Part shown: piece after piece, positions 24,926-40,300 of the stretch
Numbering within the stretch: the stretch's first letter is position 1
Layout: every line of letters starts with the position of its first letter
From: Fasciola hepatica
Lineage: Eukaryota; Platyhelminthes; Trematoda; Plagiorchiida; Fasciolidae
Reading direction: 5' to 3'
NCBI GenBank assembly: GCA_948099385.1
Contig: CANUEZ040000182.1
Span: 19,903,501 to 19,967,500 of the forward strand
Length of the DNA: 64,000 nucleotides
The notes under the pieces: model-generated
The model's input: the letters and a program-made list of their open reading frames with translations, nothing else
Databases searched by the model: none
Told to the model about the DNA's origin: nothing
Made by a program: the position numbers and the translations under genes

Positions 24926-25330
24926 GGATATATATATATATATATCGATCTATCTGTCCATCTACCTCACAGTCTATCTACCTATCTATCTAACCATGTA
25001 TCCATTTATCTATTGATTTATCCATCTACCTACATAAATGTCTGCCTTCTTATCTCTCTGTCTGTCCGTATATCTGTCTGTCTATCCGCGATCTATCTAT
25101 CTAACTATCTGCCTATCTATCTATCCACCTTCCTGTCTATCTATCTTTCTATCGGTCTCTCTATATATCTATCTGTCCGTCCATCTGTCAATTTATTTAT
25201 CCATTCTTCTGTATATCTATTTGTCTACCTATCTATGTATGTATCTATCTATCTATATATCTAGCTATCCATCCATCTTATTATCTATCCATCTATCTGC
25301 CTGTCTCTTTATCCGTCTAACTTATCTCAT
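24926..25330. repeat. Compound (TA)n / (CTAT)n microsatellite, about 400 bp
   Basis: It starts with a TA run (about 24928-24945) and continues as a long, imperfect tetranucleotide array of CTAT with CTGT, CCAT and CTAC variants. The interruptions give open frames rich in Tyr-Leu-Ser-Ile on the plus strand; these are artefacts of the repeat and not genes. Confidence 0.92.
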
Positions 25331-28300
25331 ATTGGCATTCTCTTTTTTCATTCACACTCTCTTTGGTATAAATTCCAGTTTCGGAATTTATTCTACTGGA
25401 TATCTCCTCTGCAACTGACGGTACCGAATATATCCAACATTTTTGATGTTCGCTCATCGAATTATCTAGTCAACCCTAATTCTAATCTGGTTACGGTTGC
25501 AGACCCCCGCTATAGATCCAAATGCTCAACCACGATGTTTTTCCGCGCGTCTGCGTAATTCCACCATCACATTCACACAACACTGGATTTCATACCTTAT
25601 GTGCTCCGGGTTATTTTCTAATTAAAACCTGACTTGTCTACCTTCTGAGTTAATAGAAGTGTTCAGATAGCAGATCTTTCCAAACCGCGATGGTTTCTAT
25701 TCAGCTTTGGGAAATAAAAAATGGGTGACGATCCAAAATTCACCCATCCGATATGTAAACATACCGTGAGAACGTATTTTAGTGATAATTGGTTTTGGCC
25801 CATCAACAATCCAATCACATATGTCTCCTCATACCTATTTCTAACCGAGGCTATTGTTCTCGGTTCAGTGCTAAATGTTCTGCAGCATAATTTGGTAAAA
25901 GCACACGCATCCAAGAATCTGAATATTTTATTTTGTGGCGGATAAAATGAAAATATCTTCACGCATACCTCCATTTTTTGTTATTATCATCGAAATAGTG
26001 CATCTCTTGCCTGCCCGTGGATACAGACGCAAACAAAAATGTGGATACACAGGAATCGCGCCTAGGCAAACGTGCCTAGAGTAATGATGGAAATCTTCAA
26101 GGGAATCGAAGTGGATGACGACGACAACAACAACTACTACTATTTTTGTTTGTTCGAAATAGGCGAGAGAACGGAAAAAGTATATTTATAACACAAATTG
26201 AACAGCAATGATGACTCCTCATTTGCTCAAACTCCACATTGAATGGTTGCCAGGGTGATCTCACGAGTGGGGCGTGGTACATGATAACTAATAAGACAAA
26301 TACTTTTGAACCAAATGAGTATTTGATCACCGATACCCGCTGAGATCTCTAAACCGATTTCATCATTCTGACTGATCGATGATCAGAGATTACGCGAGCG
26401 GAGTGCGAACTCTATTCATAGATTTTAAAATCTAAGAACGTGTTACTCGGTAATCCAATTTTCATTCACAAAGGAGTAAATAATTATTACACTGAGATAA
26501 AACTCCAGATACCCACTAATGATGATATGCACCAATCCAAAAAGACAGTTTTTCGGGTTACATAAAAACACGTCAGGAAGTCAGTTCGTTCGGATAACAT
26601 TTTTACTCATCTTTCTGATCTTATCTTGAAGGTTTTCTGGCGTGGTTAGCATTATTGACACCCTCAGCAGTTAGTATATCGTAATGGCCGATCCGTCACA
26701 TTCACTTCTGACGCCATCGTCCATAATTGGTGGTAACTGTTCACCAGTTTTCGACAGTTCGAACACGGACAAGTTGGATTGGTCTGGGATTGGGGCGTAC
26801 ACTGTACGGCATATGGACTCGGGTGGGTAGCCAGAAACTTTCAGTATTCTGAGCTCTTGGAATTTGTTCGTTGAAATTATTTAGTCCGTTTAGGCGAAGA
26901 AACATATTCCTTGTCTTACAGTTTTTTTCACATTGCTGAACAATAGGCAAACACTAATGTTACTTTGCAAAATGAGTTTTAGTGAGAAAAGATGACAAGA
27001 CATGTGGGTTTACAACCTGTTTGCGTATTACGATTTACCATGCAGTGTGAACGCTCAAATCATTAGCGTTCACAGTGTTTAATCAATCGTATAAGGTAAG
27101 CATAACCTCCTACCGCTAACGCTTATAAATCATAATAAAATTGACTGCCGTTGCTACCTTGATACGTTTCAAAGTAGAGCTCTCAAGTAAGCTTTTACAC
27201 TGCGGATCTTCGCTTAATTTGATCATTTTGAATACCTTGTGCTTAGGCTAAGTGAACTCCGTTGGATGATTCAGTGAGACGAAGTGCGTTTGCTTTGGGC
27301 AATAAACTAAGGTTTTTTCGCAACTCAGGAATGAAAGAAAACGAAAGTTTTACCGTCATTTTATCTATCTGGCTGAACTCGTGTCATTTTTTTCGAGAAA
27401 ATCTGAGGTAATATAGGGGCTAAGTTTCACGGAGATTCGAAAATTCCGGCCTTCTTGAATTGTAAACTGAGATAAATCCTGACTAGATGAGCCACGACTC
27501 ATGAATCATCCGTCGGTTGCGCAAATGCGAATGAATGAGTGAAGCCCTTCACGGGTGAAAATCTTGCTGCACGTGCACTTATTCTACTACCAGATTTTCG
27601 TTTTTACCCCAATTTACTCAACATTTCCACCCCACAGCCCTCTGAAATACTTCGAACAGATGTATGGAAATTGATCATTCTTCTGATATAAACTACCGGC
27701 GGTTTTTAAAAGGTCACTATCATGTAATTCATAAAAGAATGTCCCTGATTCGATTCCTTCTGCCGTAGCCTCCCACTCCTTCCCTCATTCAACATGATAA
27801 AGTCAACAATCGGTAGCAAGAAAAGTGGTTCATCTGTTGTATTAATGATGCGTAACGAACATATAATAACACCGCAACACTTGGCCAACGAACAGCATGA
27901 GGGATTGTCTTTCGGGACCCCACAGTATACCAATGAATCCGTTCATCGCGATTCGCAGGTGTCATATATATTTTAATAGCCTCGTGCAGAACTGATGTTC
28001 ATTTGGGAAGTTCGATGGATATCGTCAGTTTTTTCATCAAAATCATAGGTGTTCCTCACACTGGTCTAAATGAAGTTTTTTATTCTTTAATCGGGCCTAC
28101 GAAGCTCGGGTCGCGTATTAGATGGTGGTGGAGGATTTTTATTTGAACAAGTTGGAAATACCGAGCAGGTCTGACGGCACCATCTGAAGGGATCATGGTA
28201 CCGAACCTTGCGACCGTGCCGCTAATTTCAGCTGCTCCATATAGTTTGAACCCGTGAATTAAATTACTGTTACAGCAGGTTATACTACTTCATGACCAGT

Positions 28301-31300
28301 TATGACAGTTCCTAGGTAGTTTTCATTTTCAAACAAAAGACCGATATCCCCAATTTTGACGGGAGTTTTCATAGGATCGTACAGTAGGTGATTAGGTTAT
28401 TCAAACGCGCTCCAGGATGCTTCTCAAAGTTCTGCAGTTCACTGCAAGCAGTATAGATAATCTACCTTTATTTCTAAAACTGTTAAAACAAGAGATTAGG
28501 CGGTGATGGGACAACTTGTTGAGTATGATAAATCCTCCTTATGCTCACTAATGACTTTAGTGGAGTGTTTTGTTTTTACAATTAAAGTAAATGGATATAC
28601 ACGTGAGACTCGAGATTTCGGGTAGTCATAAAACCTGGCAACTGCTTATGATAGTAAAAGCGTACAATTCTATAAATGCATTATAAGTTTTTTCTTGCTT
28701 TCCGTCTTACAGAAGAGAGTTCTTTGTCACACAAGCCAACGAAAACTTCCCAATGTAACGAATATAACTAGGAAGTAATAGCATCACAGCCATGCAACAC
28801 ACATCCGCTCGCTTGGTTTTCTACCAAAATAATGAACGGTTATCTATGGAAAATTGCGCAGTGTTTTGCCTTGCACGGCTGATCACTCCTAGACTGCTTG
28901 CTCTACAGGAATTTTAACAAGCGCACAGATGTTTGAAAACAGATCCCTAGCCTAATTTACATATTTCGCTCCCACAAAATCCAACCTGTTCCGTGTCTTT
29001 CATCATTCCCTTTGCCAAACTCAAGCACGTTCGAACCTCTCAGTTTAGGCGGAGTGTGTATCGATCTGGGAAGATTGTGGCCGCACGTACATCTACCGCT
29101 TTGCTGTCCGCGTTGAAAACGTGACAATTTCCCCCTTATTCAGTCTTATGTTTGTGTATTCCTCGTTGAAATCAAAACTGGTATCGCGTTGGTTTAGTTT
29201 TTATCAGAATTGTATCATGCTTTAGAAGCGGATCAATAATTTAAACTTCATTCTGCTTCATATTATTTGCGTTCTGCAAAGACTGAGTATTTTTGACCGA
29301 ATTTTGATGACAGTAAAAACAACGACACTAATGAAATTTGATATTCACCAACTTTCTGCTCAGTTGCAATTGAAAATTAACTCTTTCAGGCTACGTGGAT
29401 GGAAATCAAATTTATTCTTTAGGTTTATTGTAAGTTGTTATTAAAATAAAAACGGAAATGTTTTTCAATAAACTTTGTACATACTTTATTATTGTATTCA
29501 CGACTGAGTCAGCCCGACTATAGTGACACATTTCATTTACCATATGAAAGTGTGATATATTATTGAAAATGTGTCTACACTATGAATGAATTCTTCGTGT
29601 CCTGGGAAATTATTTGTTATGAAGCAGGCTAACATGCAAATAACGGATTATAACTGTATTCTAGTGACCAGATGGTGGAAAATAGATTGCGTTTTTGTGT
29701 GACAGAACAAAAAAGAGCCTACGTGCAAATAAACCAAAAATCTGGCAAGAATGTGTTTCCTAAAGTAAACCTAATAGACTTATATTTGGAGACTTGTAAA
29801 ACTACTCGTGCGAAACCATTAGTAATGATGTACAAATAATGAAGGAATGTGATGTAGCTTTCTGGTAGGTAAACTTGGGAAACTATAAGCGGAAGTGTTG
29901 TTTCTCCGAGAATATACGGAAAACTTTACGGTAGTAAGTTGTCTTATTTTTCGATCTATGAGGAAACATGTTACAAAATGGGTTATGGTTTAGGTGCTTA
30001 GCTACGTGCAATCAACGTAATGCGTCTGCAGAGAAATAACATTTTCCTCTAGAAATCTAAAACAACGTTTGTGAATGAAACCCGTAATTTTCAACCAGGT
30101 CAACATAACTTATGAGCAAAAGCAGTCAATACTACCGAAAAAAGCAAAAGCAAAATTAGGATCATATTAAGTGCCGACAAATGTCTAGAAAATGTACGGT
30201 TAAAGCAGACATGTCTGAGAACATCAAGAATGTTGTGAGAATCTTCGATGATTTTCTGCAAAATTATTTACTTGAACTTTTGTATTTGAATTCAATAAAA
30301 AGATCAAGACTGGAAAAACAAATTACACTGTCAGATTATGACTTGCGCACAAAAAGGCAATCAAATATGAGACGCCGAGCGTAGAGTGATGGTAATTTTT
30401 TATTTTATTAGGAATACTTCAGAAGGGGTTGAAGACAAAGTGGCACAGAAGATTCAACAAAAGGCAGCTCCTAAACTAGTTTGCTATCGGTGATGCAATA
30501 TAGTAGTTCCAACCTATTTTACAACGGGTCAGTCTGAATCAGTTGTTTGGAGGCATGTACCGACCACTGGTGTAGTCGACAAAACGACCAATCTCGAGGC
30601 TCTAACTCAGGATCGATCTGACCCCCTAACCTAACTCCAAATTTACATTTTCCATTACCGTTTTGTGCCACTCCTGCTCATTCGCGGAGCCACGTATCGG
30701 ACATGGTGCTTCCATCGATTTTGTTCTATGACCTTTGACCCACCTTTTCCATAGTCATTTCGTCGACTTAACCGCTTGGACCTCAAGAGATCCCGAATGC
30801 GCTTGCATGTGGCCGACTCTGATTCATGGAGCGGTTACCTTTGGGGTTTGTACAGTTTCCCTGTCATGTTTATGATTGTTCTCTAAAGAACGATATCGAA
30901 ACCCAAGATTGGAAGCTTGGCATTTTTTTATTATTGTATTATGCATATCTGAACGACTACCAGAAGTCCATTACCACTGGTTTATTCACTGATACTCCAC
31001 AGGTGTAACGATCGGATTCGTCAGTGAAAACTATTCTTCCACAATTGCGCCCCAGCAAAATACCAGCAATACACATTCAGTTTCGTTTTCTTGGGTTGCG
31101 AAGGTACCACTTTGTAGCACCTCTTTCAGAAGAGACAGAAAATGTAGACGTACAGCATACCAATTGAACAGATTTTTTTCATCTATGGTGTGACCAAGAA
31201 AAATCGTTTATACTCGATTCTTTTTTCAATAATATACTTGATTCACGTGTTGATGTTAGACAGAAACTATCATACATCAAGAAAACATGGATGACTACGT

Positions 31301-34300
31301 TCATGTGTTCAGAAAAATGTGTCCAGCAAATTTCTGACATGAGTATGTGCAATATCAGGCGTTAATAGAAAACATGGGTTCCCCTAAGAAGTCTAGCCCG
31401 TCTTTCCTTGGCCTAAAACAGAACAGGTCTTCAAGGTTTGATTCACTTAGTAATTATTAGCAGAGTAAATATTTTGTGATCTCCACTTATTTTTGAATAA
31501 GTAAACACAAAACCCGACAGTAACTGATGAGCAAGAATACAACCACGCCGGCTAGTTAGCCAGAAATGAACAGACTTACTTGAGTTTTCACGAGCCGGGA
31601 GTACGTTCATTAGATTGAAGCTAAGCCGGGTCAATCGATGGACAGGCTGACCGATCAGTTAACGTGAGTAAAGATCTACACCGTTCAGACGTATGTCAGT
31701 GTGCGAGTGGAACTATGGTCGACCGTCCTCTCAGTATGCGTGCGTAGACGAGTCTGTATTTTTCCGTGTGCGTGATTGTAGAAGCAGGATACAACAATAA
31801 TCGAACAGTAATAAAGCTGAGCTCAGAGAGCAAAACGAAGTACTGGATCACAAAATATTTTTGGAGTCTTACCAATCACCATCAGTAAGATTTAATTCAA
31901 ATGAGCTTTCCTACTGTTCACGTCTCAAAGTGAAAAGTTATCCGTATAGTAAAACCTATGCATGGGAAAAACGGATACGCGACCTTCGGCATAGCAGACT
32001 GGAGTTGTCAGCACTTTGCTGAATTCAGAAGCAAATATTCAACCAACAGCTCAAATTAATTTACATAACCTTCCTGAAACAGTAAACCAAACATCAGTCC
32101 CAAGGCATGCCTGTCTTCAGTTTTTCCCTAATTTCCGGAACCTCCTTCTTCCAGCGAGACCTACCTTATTCATGAAACAAATTTATCCATACGGCGTTTT
32201 CGGTGTTCAAGCTGGGTTCACTTTCCCATTCATATAAAGCTCTGAATAGAGGAACAGATACAAGCTGATGGCAACCCAGGAGTCCTCATCAAACAGGTTG
32301 CTGTAGTAAATAGCCTTATTTTTTGTGCAAGTTGGCTTCCTCCTAAGCACGCATGTGTTTGCCAGAAACTGCGCAGCTGTTTAACAATGATAAACCCCAA
32401 ACAGAAGTAATGGGCGGACGACAAAACCAAGCTGTGTACTGTTGTAGTTCATGCTTCGGCCCTTCTATTCAGTTTGATTATTCGATCTTGCTTTTTTCCT
32501 TTTTACGAGACATATGTTTAATTCAATTGGACAGTGCCAACATGGGAAACAGAGGTTTCACAGGTGCGCTATTTTATCGTTCCCATTCTCTTCAAGCAAC
32601 TGCACCGTAAATGTATACCTTTGGGCTGTTAGGTAGCTATTTTACAAGACTAGAGAAAGGCTGAGATTATCACCCAACTTCAAAGGTGTGGCTGACAGGG
32701 AGGGAGAGTAGAGCACGATTGTTCTTATTTGACCTCATCCATCCCATTCCGAGTAGCTTCTTGTTCGCCTCAGTTCGATCTGTCCTTCACTTTCTATCGG
32801 TAATTCCAATGCCATGATTTTTGTAAACAATAAAGCTTAACCCAGACACGGCCAACAGTTTTAAGCCGAGCTTAATCATGTAAAATTGTTTGGCTTTTAG
32901 TAGATAGTGTTGATCAAAGTCGGTATTTGGACGATAACGAAGATGACTGTTATAGCTGACCGAGGAAAATATTTTCGCACTGAAAACACGAACTCACTCA
33001 CGATCAGATGTGCAAAGAAACACCCGTACTGCATAGTTTTAAATGATCTATACTTCGAGCTTCCCTGCCCATCGTTTATATCATTCAGTATGGTTCTTCT
33101 AATTGCTAGAGTTACTTGACTTCTTTATTGTTTTCCTTGTGAGGTTAAACCCATTATGTTCTCAATTAATCTCATTCCAAGACAAGCTCCTGAACTGCTC
33201 CTACATAAGAGGAGAGTGAAAGAAAGTTTGAAACTGGTATGAAGTTAGTACTTTCACGGGGAAGTCAGAAATATACTTCTACACTGTATATCTTGAATGA
33301 TGGCCGAATCTGCGCACGCGCATACTGGCTATATAAAGTCAAATTGACTGCAGAGTGCACATGTACAGGTGTAGTCAAGTGGTCAAGAAAATATTGTGGA
33401 AAAATATGTTTATAAGTTCTCCTTTCAAAGTTACGACGGAAAATCATTGTTTCTCAGTCTTTTCAGATTGAATCTATCGCACAATTTGATGTGTTCTAAT
33501 AATGTTGCCCGATGTATATGAGGTTGTGGCGATAGGCATGAAGTATGATACGCAGTGTAAACGGTTAACAAAATGATCACTTAATTCTCGTTATTATAAG
33601 ATGAAGGATATATTTACCCTTGCTGATTATTTAACGTAGCACGATGATGACGGTGATAGTATTGAAATCCAAAGATATCGAGCTACCGGTGTCCAACATC
33701 AAGAACGATGCTCTGTCATTTCTATTGCAAAGTATTGTTCAATTGCTTATGTATCTTAATATCAAAACAGGTTTATAAAGTTGTCGTGTTAAAAGGTGAA
33801 CTTACGTGCACCCTTCAACGCCGAGGAGTAACACGCCACTGAAGTCACGAAAGAACTTTGGCCGTAATAAGTGGCATGTCTAATCTAGTCTCCAGATAAG
33901 TAAGTCCTCAATTTTTCGGATTGCTGATTACTCCGTAGTTTGAAAAACAGTGGGGAAACGTAGAACCACCCGGTTACCTCAATTTCAGTCAAAGAAAAAT
34001 TTGAAACTACTTCATTCCTTCCTCGTAGAGAATTTGTAGTAAGGTATTCATAAAATTTTGAACTTTTTTTCTTAAACTAAATAAATAAACATGCTTCAAA
34101 GGATCCACCCGAAGGTTATCCTTATAGAAAACTGGTTAGATGTGTAAGCTTTTGTATCTGTCTGCAAAATCTGAAAAATGGTTGACAGTGGGGAAATTCC
34201 TTTGCATGGTAATTTACCTCATGCAAATCCCTTTTCGTGAAGGCTTCAGGAGCTTGAACTAACCACTGAGGCTTTACTGAAAGAGGCACTTTTAGTTCCA

Positions 34301-37300
34301 TGACCATTGCGCATGTCCGCTGATTTCGTTACAAAAGTTGGTACACTTCCTCACTGGTGCTTTGGCTTTAGCCTAATCTTATTGTACCAGGAAACTGTGC
34401 GAAAACCGAACTGCGTAACGGTTCTTACTGAATGTAATTATTAAACAGTTTAGCTGCCTCTGTCTCCGTAATCCGCCAGAATTAAGTTCAATGTTCTGTT
34501 GTCGAAAATCCCGTCTAATCAAGAAGTTGCTCATTTTTTGGATCAAAGTTTTCACCGATCTGAGAAGAAGAATCTTAGGAGCTTTGAACACTCAGAACAT
34601 TTTAAAGTGTTTGGAAACTAGTGATAACAACGCCAACTTGCAGTATTGCGTTAAGAGACATGGTTTGAACTTGTTTCTGTATTATTTGATACTAGTTGTT
34701 TTCTTTAAAAGTAAAACAAGTTCTTACAATATAAAATGGACTAAAAGAAATGTGCATATTTCTCTTGAGAGTCTTCGAAACAACTGGCAAATCCATAATT
34801 TTGTGACTGACGAAGTTTGACCTCTAATTCAAACGCAAGCATTTCTTTGTATCACGTTCAGCTTGAAAGTTCAAGCCGTAATCAACGTGGACGTTGAAGC
34901 TCGATTTCTTGAGTTGGAACCAAAACACCACCGGTTACTTGTGAATTTGAAAGCTTTTGGTTGGCCACAACCTCCCTTTGGCTAAAATGTTGTTTGTTGT
35001 AGAATACGGGAAGCGAACAAAATACTATTATTTACTAGCATTAGAGGACCAATTTTTGTTCTGCCCAACGGTATTCTCTTGATGTAAACAGTAAAATACT
35101 TTATTTGTATGATAGAACAAAATTTCCCCTGAGGCACACAACCGATTGAGCAGGTTGTTTCCGCTTGTCGGGAACGCGCACTCGGTAATCTCCTGCCTAA
35201 TCACCCCTAATGCTGGGCATTCCACAGTAGGTAATTCAACTTTATCTCATTTAAATAGTTATTCAAATGTTATTCAAACGCGTATAAAGATAGAAGAACG
35301 GAAGTAGCCCTGTAAATTTCAATCAATAATTTTGTTCGTTTATTCCGGTTGAAGGAAACTGGCCGAGATCGATGGGCTTGTACACATTCTATTTGATTTT
35401 TGTGTAGAGTCCCCACGGTTCTGAGCACACTTATGCGATTATAATGTGGACCACGGATTACATCCAGTTATTTCCCTCATCCTAATCCAAATTATTCTCA
35501 GCGAACATTCAAGTGATTCTTGACTTAAACATGCACAGTCGGTTGCATTTAATAGCTTACATTTTGTCTGGATAGGTACATTTGAAGAGATGAAATGCCT
35601 AATATGATCAATTTCTTCTTTGCCAAATACTGAACAAGCAGCTTCTCCAGCCCCGATATGAACAAAACTGCAAGCAAAGTTTCAAAAGATGGTGATGATG
35701 ATGTTCCGTTTTAAAAGTCGTGGCTCTGGTCTCATAAGCTAATCCATAAGAGAGACTATTAGCGAAAAGCTCGAAAATTCCTTGTTACGGACGAGAGTTA
35801 AACATTTCCTAGAAAAGCGGCAAAGCTTATTAGAGCCAGTCAGAGGGGAAAGTGGCCTATGAAGTCCACAACTGGATCAGAGACAGTAAGATCTGCTGCT
35901 AGTTGTAACAACCGTTTAAATAATGTATAACTTCCCGGCGATGCAACAAAATCAGGTTCTACTCGAGGCCCTTTCAAAGTTTCGCCCAATTTGTGCAAAC
36001 GATTTAGGTAAAATGTGAATAAACCAGGCAGATTTGATGGATGCACAGCCGTTATTCAACATAAGCAAAGCTATCAAGATAGGAGTTTTTCAGGGAAATA
36101 TATCAACTAATTTATCGATAGCATTGCCTAGGGAATCTTCATTCGTAAGACTATACAAGTTCTTTCTTATCACGGTTGATAAGATGGAACTGACAGATTA
36201 CAACGCCAGTAATAGAAGTCCTTTTTTTCTTTCTGGTAAAACAGTGACATAAATCAACTCTATGATCTTCTCGTGTGTTGAACCACCGACTCGACCATGT
36301 ATTAGGCAACCTACTTGAAATCTTATTTCTAAATAACCATAACTGGATAAGAATTTTTATTATATTCTTTCGCAAGCTTGTACTTTCATATTCATCTATG
36401 ACAGAAATCAAAGTGTTTGTCTTACAGACCTAATTACAAGTGTGTCTGAAGAAGCAGAAGGTAGGAAGAGAACATCCGAGTGGATGGGTTTGCGTAACTT
36501 ACTTGGTTTTTCTACTGCAGGCGTAGATATTTCTTAAACGAAACGAAATTTTTACTTGTACTGCCTTCGCATCGGAAGCTTTTCATTTTCAACCACGGTA
36601 TTTTATTTGGTTGTGTTATTGAGTGTTGCAAGTACTGATTGTAGATTTGAATTTGAATACTTACTGCATCTGGAAGGTGATATTGACCGTAGAATAAATA
36701 CGCATTCGTCCAAAAAGTTGGAAACAGACTTGTCCACCTGCCAGGTTTTCCCCTAAGTAACCTTTGCGCTACGAAAGCCTCGTTTACTGCACATAAGGGC
36801 TGACTAGCTGGAAGATTCCCGGTCATTTTTTGTGTTTAACTGTCGCATAGTCTATGTCACCAACACGAAGCAGGGAACTGAATTGGGTGGCAGTCACCCG
36901 TAAGCGAGAAATGCATTCTGAACTATTGTAACATATCATGTCAGGCCGTAACGAGGAAGTTGACTAGACTATGATGAAGATAACTCTGATAATCCGTTAA
37001 ACAGTGGCGTCATCCCTCATCGAAAACATGATTTTCCTCTTCTTAGTAATTGTCGCTGACGAGCTTGAAGTGATTTTCACAGATTTTACCTAAACAGTAA
37101 TCCGGGTAAGCACTGTCTGGCTAAACCGCACAAAAGGATGATGGTCTCTTATCCACAGCACCCTCAGAGAAGGAAGTGTGGCATCAAATGTGAGAACATT
37201 GATACATTTTCTCTGGCATTTTACTAAGCGGGATCACATAAGTTTCAAAGTGTCAAAACATCATGATATACGAGACTTACATCTGTCAGCAAATAAGTGG

Positions 37301-40300
37301 TTCTTTCGCGTGTCTTCGGAAAACCTGCTCACCTTTGCCTGAAAAGGCCTCGACCGTGTTCTTCCACAAAGATAAATGCAATACTGTATTCCATAGGTTG
37401 GTAACTTGGTATTATCGTGTATGCAAATTGGTTTTGCTCGTTAAAGGAGCTGAGATCTCCGAATAAAATGTTTGGGCGTTTTTGGACCTAAATCTATTTT
37501 CTATTTAATAACTGACCTCACATTTCCACAAGTAATTTCCAGTTTGTCATACTTGTCCAATAAAGTTATATGATAGTACTTGGGAAACTTTAAATGCCTC
37601 GAATCTATGATAACGTGTATCAATTCAACAACATTTTTGACGGGTAAATATCTCAGATATGATACATCTCACAGGCATCTGCAATTCCATATTTATCATC
37701 AAAATCAAGGACGAAAATGTAACAAAAATTGGACACAACTAGGAAGCATCAATCACAAAATTTTTACACTCTGCCCAAATCTAGCCTGGTTGAGTGAGAT
37801 TTTGTGGATAAGCACTGCATTTGCGAAGGGGGTTTTGTGCGTGTGCGCCAGCGGAGTCAACAGCGTATTCGCCAGCAGTTTGGGGTTATTTCCCCCCCAC
37901 CACTATTTCTATTGCTTGGAAATGAAGGTGGCGTACTTCAAATAGTTGTTTCAAACAATCACATCCACCAGACCATTTCATTCCGATTTTGCACAGGATA
38001 ACTGGCTGAACCACAAAATGAAAAACACTGCTGTGACGTGGCATTTCTGGATTTCCTAAGGTATTAGGTAAACCTGTACTTTTCGGCAGAATCTGTTTAA
38101 TGAACATGGAACTGATCACTTTCATGTGGACGGAGTTCTTCGTTATTTTTTCAGTTCTAAGACAAGTGTAGGTAGGGACAGTGGTGATGAGGGTATTAGC
38201 GATATCCTCGCGTAAGTATTACGGTTGCTTGCCATAAACATGACTGCACTGCCCACAACAATCGTTTTTGAAATGATAAAAATATTGATAGGGGTAATAT
38301 TACCGTTGGTGTTGGCCGTTTTAGTATTGATTGATGGTTCATCGCGCAGTACAAATTCCACAAACTAATCTGTAGGTTAGTCTTTTTTCCATTTTCTGGA
38401 ACGCAAATTTCAGCGGAATTCGAAATAAAACTAAATTAAAAGAAGCTCAGAAAACGAATAAACACGTGACTCCTTGTTTAAGTAGTAATACGATGATATT
38501 CTACACCCTTGTACAATACTCAATATTGTCTTGACAATTTTAGCAGCATTGGTAGAGTTGATACGTTTATTTTTCTGCTGGTCATCTACGTACTAGAATG
38601 ACAATGAAGACAGCCCAAGTTACGTGTAAAAAAATATTGTGACAGAAGACTGTATGTTATAGAAATTTTCCTGTAAGATGTGGATAAAAACTATTCCAAT
38701 TATATTCCCCGCTTTTCATTTGATCAACCCAGTGTGAAAGCTTTCCATGAATTTAACTATCTAACTGGCATCGGGAATCGTTCGTAGGTTTAAATGTACC
38801 GCGATTTCCTCCCAGCTCATTCGGTCCTTTTTGACTGTAGTGCTTCTCCAAAACATATAGTTTTGTGGGATTTCAACACCATGCGAACCATAGACTATCA
38901 CGATTTGATCTAGTGTCCAACAATCAACAGACCTTGATTTTATTCTGTTTCAGCTTACTCCTTAAGATAGCGTCCAAAAGTTTAGGAATTTGGATGCATT
39001 TAGCACTGTGAATCTTAGCAGATAACTGCGGCCCTTTAAAAAATGTCTTTGTAAATGTGTGGGAAGTGGGTCATTCATGGGTTTATCAAATAATTAGGAA
39101 TTCAAATACGGTATATTTTTTCCGTCCTTTGAATAAGCACGTCAAAAATAACTCAGCTCTGGTAATTGCATACAGCAAGCAAAAGGTAACCCTAATAGCC
39201 CTTCTGTCGCCCGACAAAACAAGACATGGTAGTGATTAGTTCATTGGATGGATTACACACAATAATATCATAGCCCATGCAATTAAAACAATATCGCATA
39301 TGGGAAGAATATGGAATAATTTCAGCTGTGAGCCAGCATTTAACATCCGTAGTCAGTACCCTCCACCCAAGAGTTGTTCTTGTGCAAATAAAACGTTGTA
39401 CGCTTTATATGCTGCTCGCAAGTCGTTTTTTTCAATGAACGAGAAACGGGGCGTTTGCTTGAGTGCAACCAGTCCCTCGTCCCATTGAACTTTTGGTATT
39501 AGTCTCCTACCCATTCGTACCTTTATTATCGATTGAGGAATTTTTTCTATCCAATTATCAGACCTGTATTGCGAGCCAAGTCTTTATTTTTACCCACTGA
39601 TAAAATTAGATACGCAAGTATAGGTAGCCAAAAAAGGACACGCCCAATAGACTGCTAATTACTCTAATCTTCGACGGCAGTCACTAACTGATAAAGGTGA
39701 TGTTTACCTATGTACGGCTTGTTTTTCCTTATACCAAACCGTTTCCATGACAACAAAACCGTGCAGTCTTCGGCATGAGTACGAATCCCGAAAGCTGCCG
39801 TTTATCAACAAATCGTTCAGTGTTTAGACACTTGGTATTTCAGTAAATTCAGTTGATTATTTAAAGGGATATCTAAAGCTCATTTCCAGGGTCCCAATTG
39901 TTGGTGAAATTCACCATGGAGAGCTGAGAAGTGTCATTTCTTTGAGATGGTATGCAAATAGTTGGTTTTTGACAAATCCTGGGATAGCCCGATCACACCT
40001 TTCGAGAAACAGACCACTTTCTGTAGAAAGAGGGAAGCATTTCTCATGGGAAACAGTTCCACAGTCTGCATTTTAAAATGATTTTATTCTATAAAAAGAC
40101 CTTTTTCCACGTATAAAGCTTACGTAGTAGACCACATACATTTACAATCTAAAGCGACCACAAAGAGCCCAGCACGCAAAACATCGGGATACTATTTCCC
40201 GGTGTGAATTTTCTTCGTGACTCTTACCAGATTCGCAGAGAGCTTCAGATACGCGAGGTCAATTTTGTTCCGAAAGCGCAACATATTTTTCACCCGGAAG

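Noticed and set aside
25013..25418. Two overlapping plus-strand frames rich in Tyr, Leu, Ser and Ile
   Set aside because: They are translations of the CTAT microsatellite and have no gene-like context.
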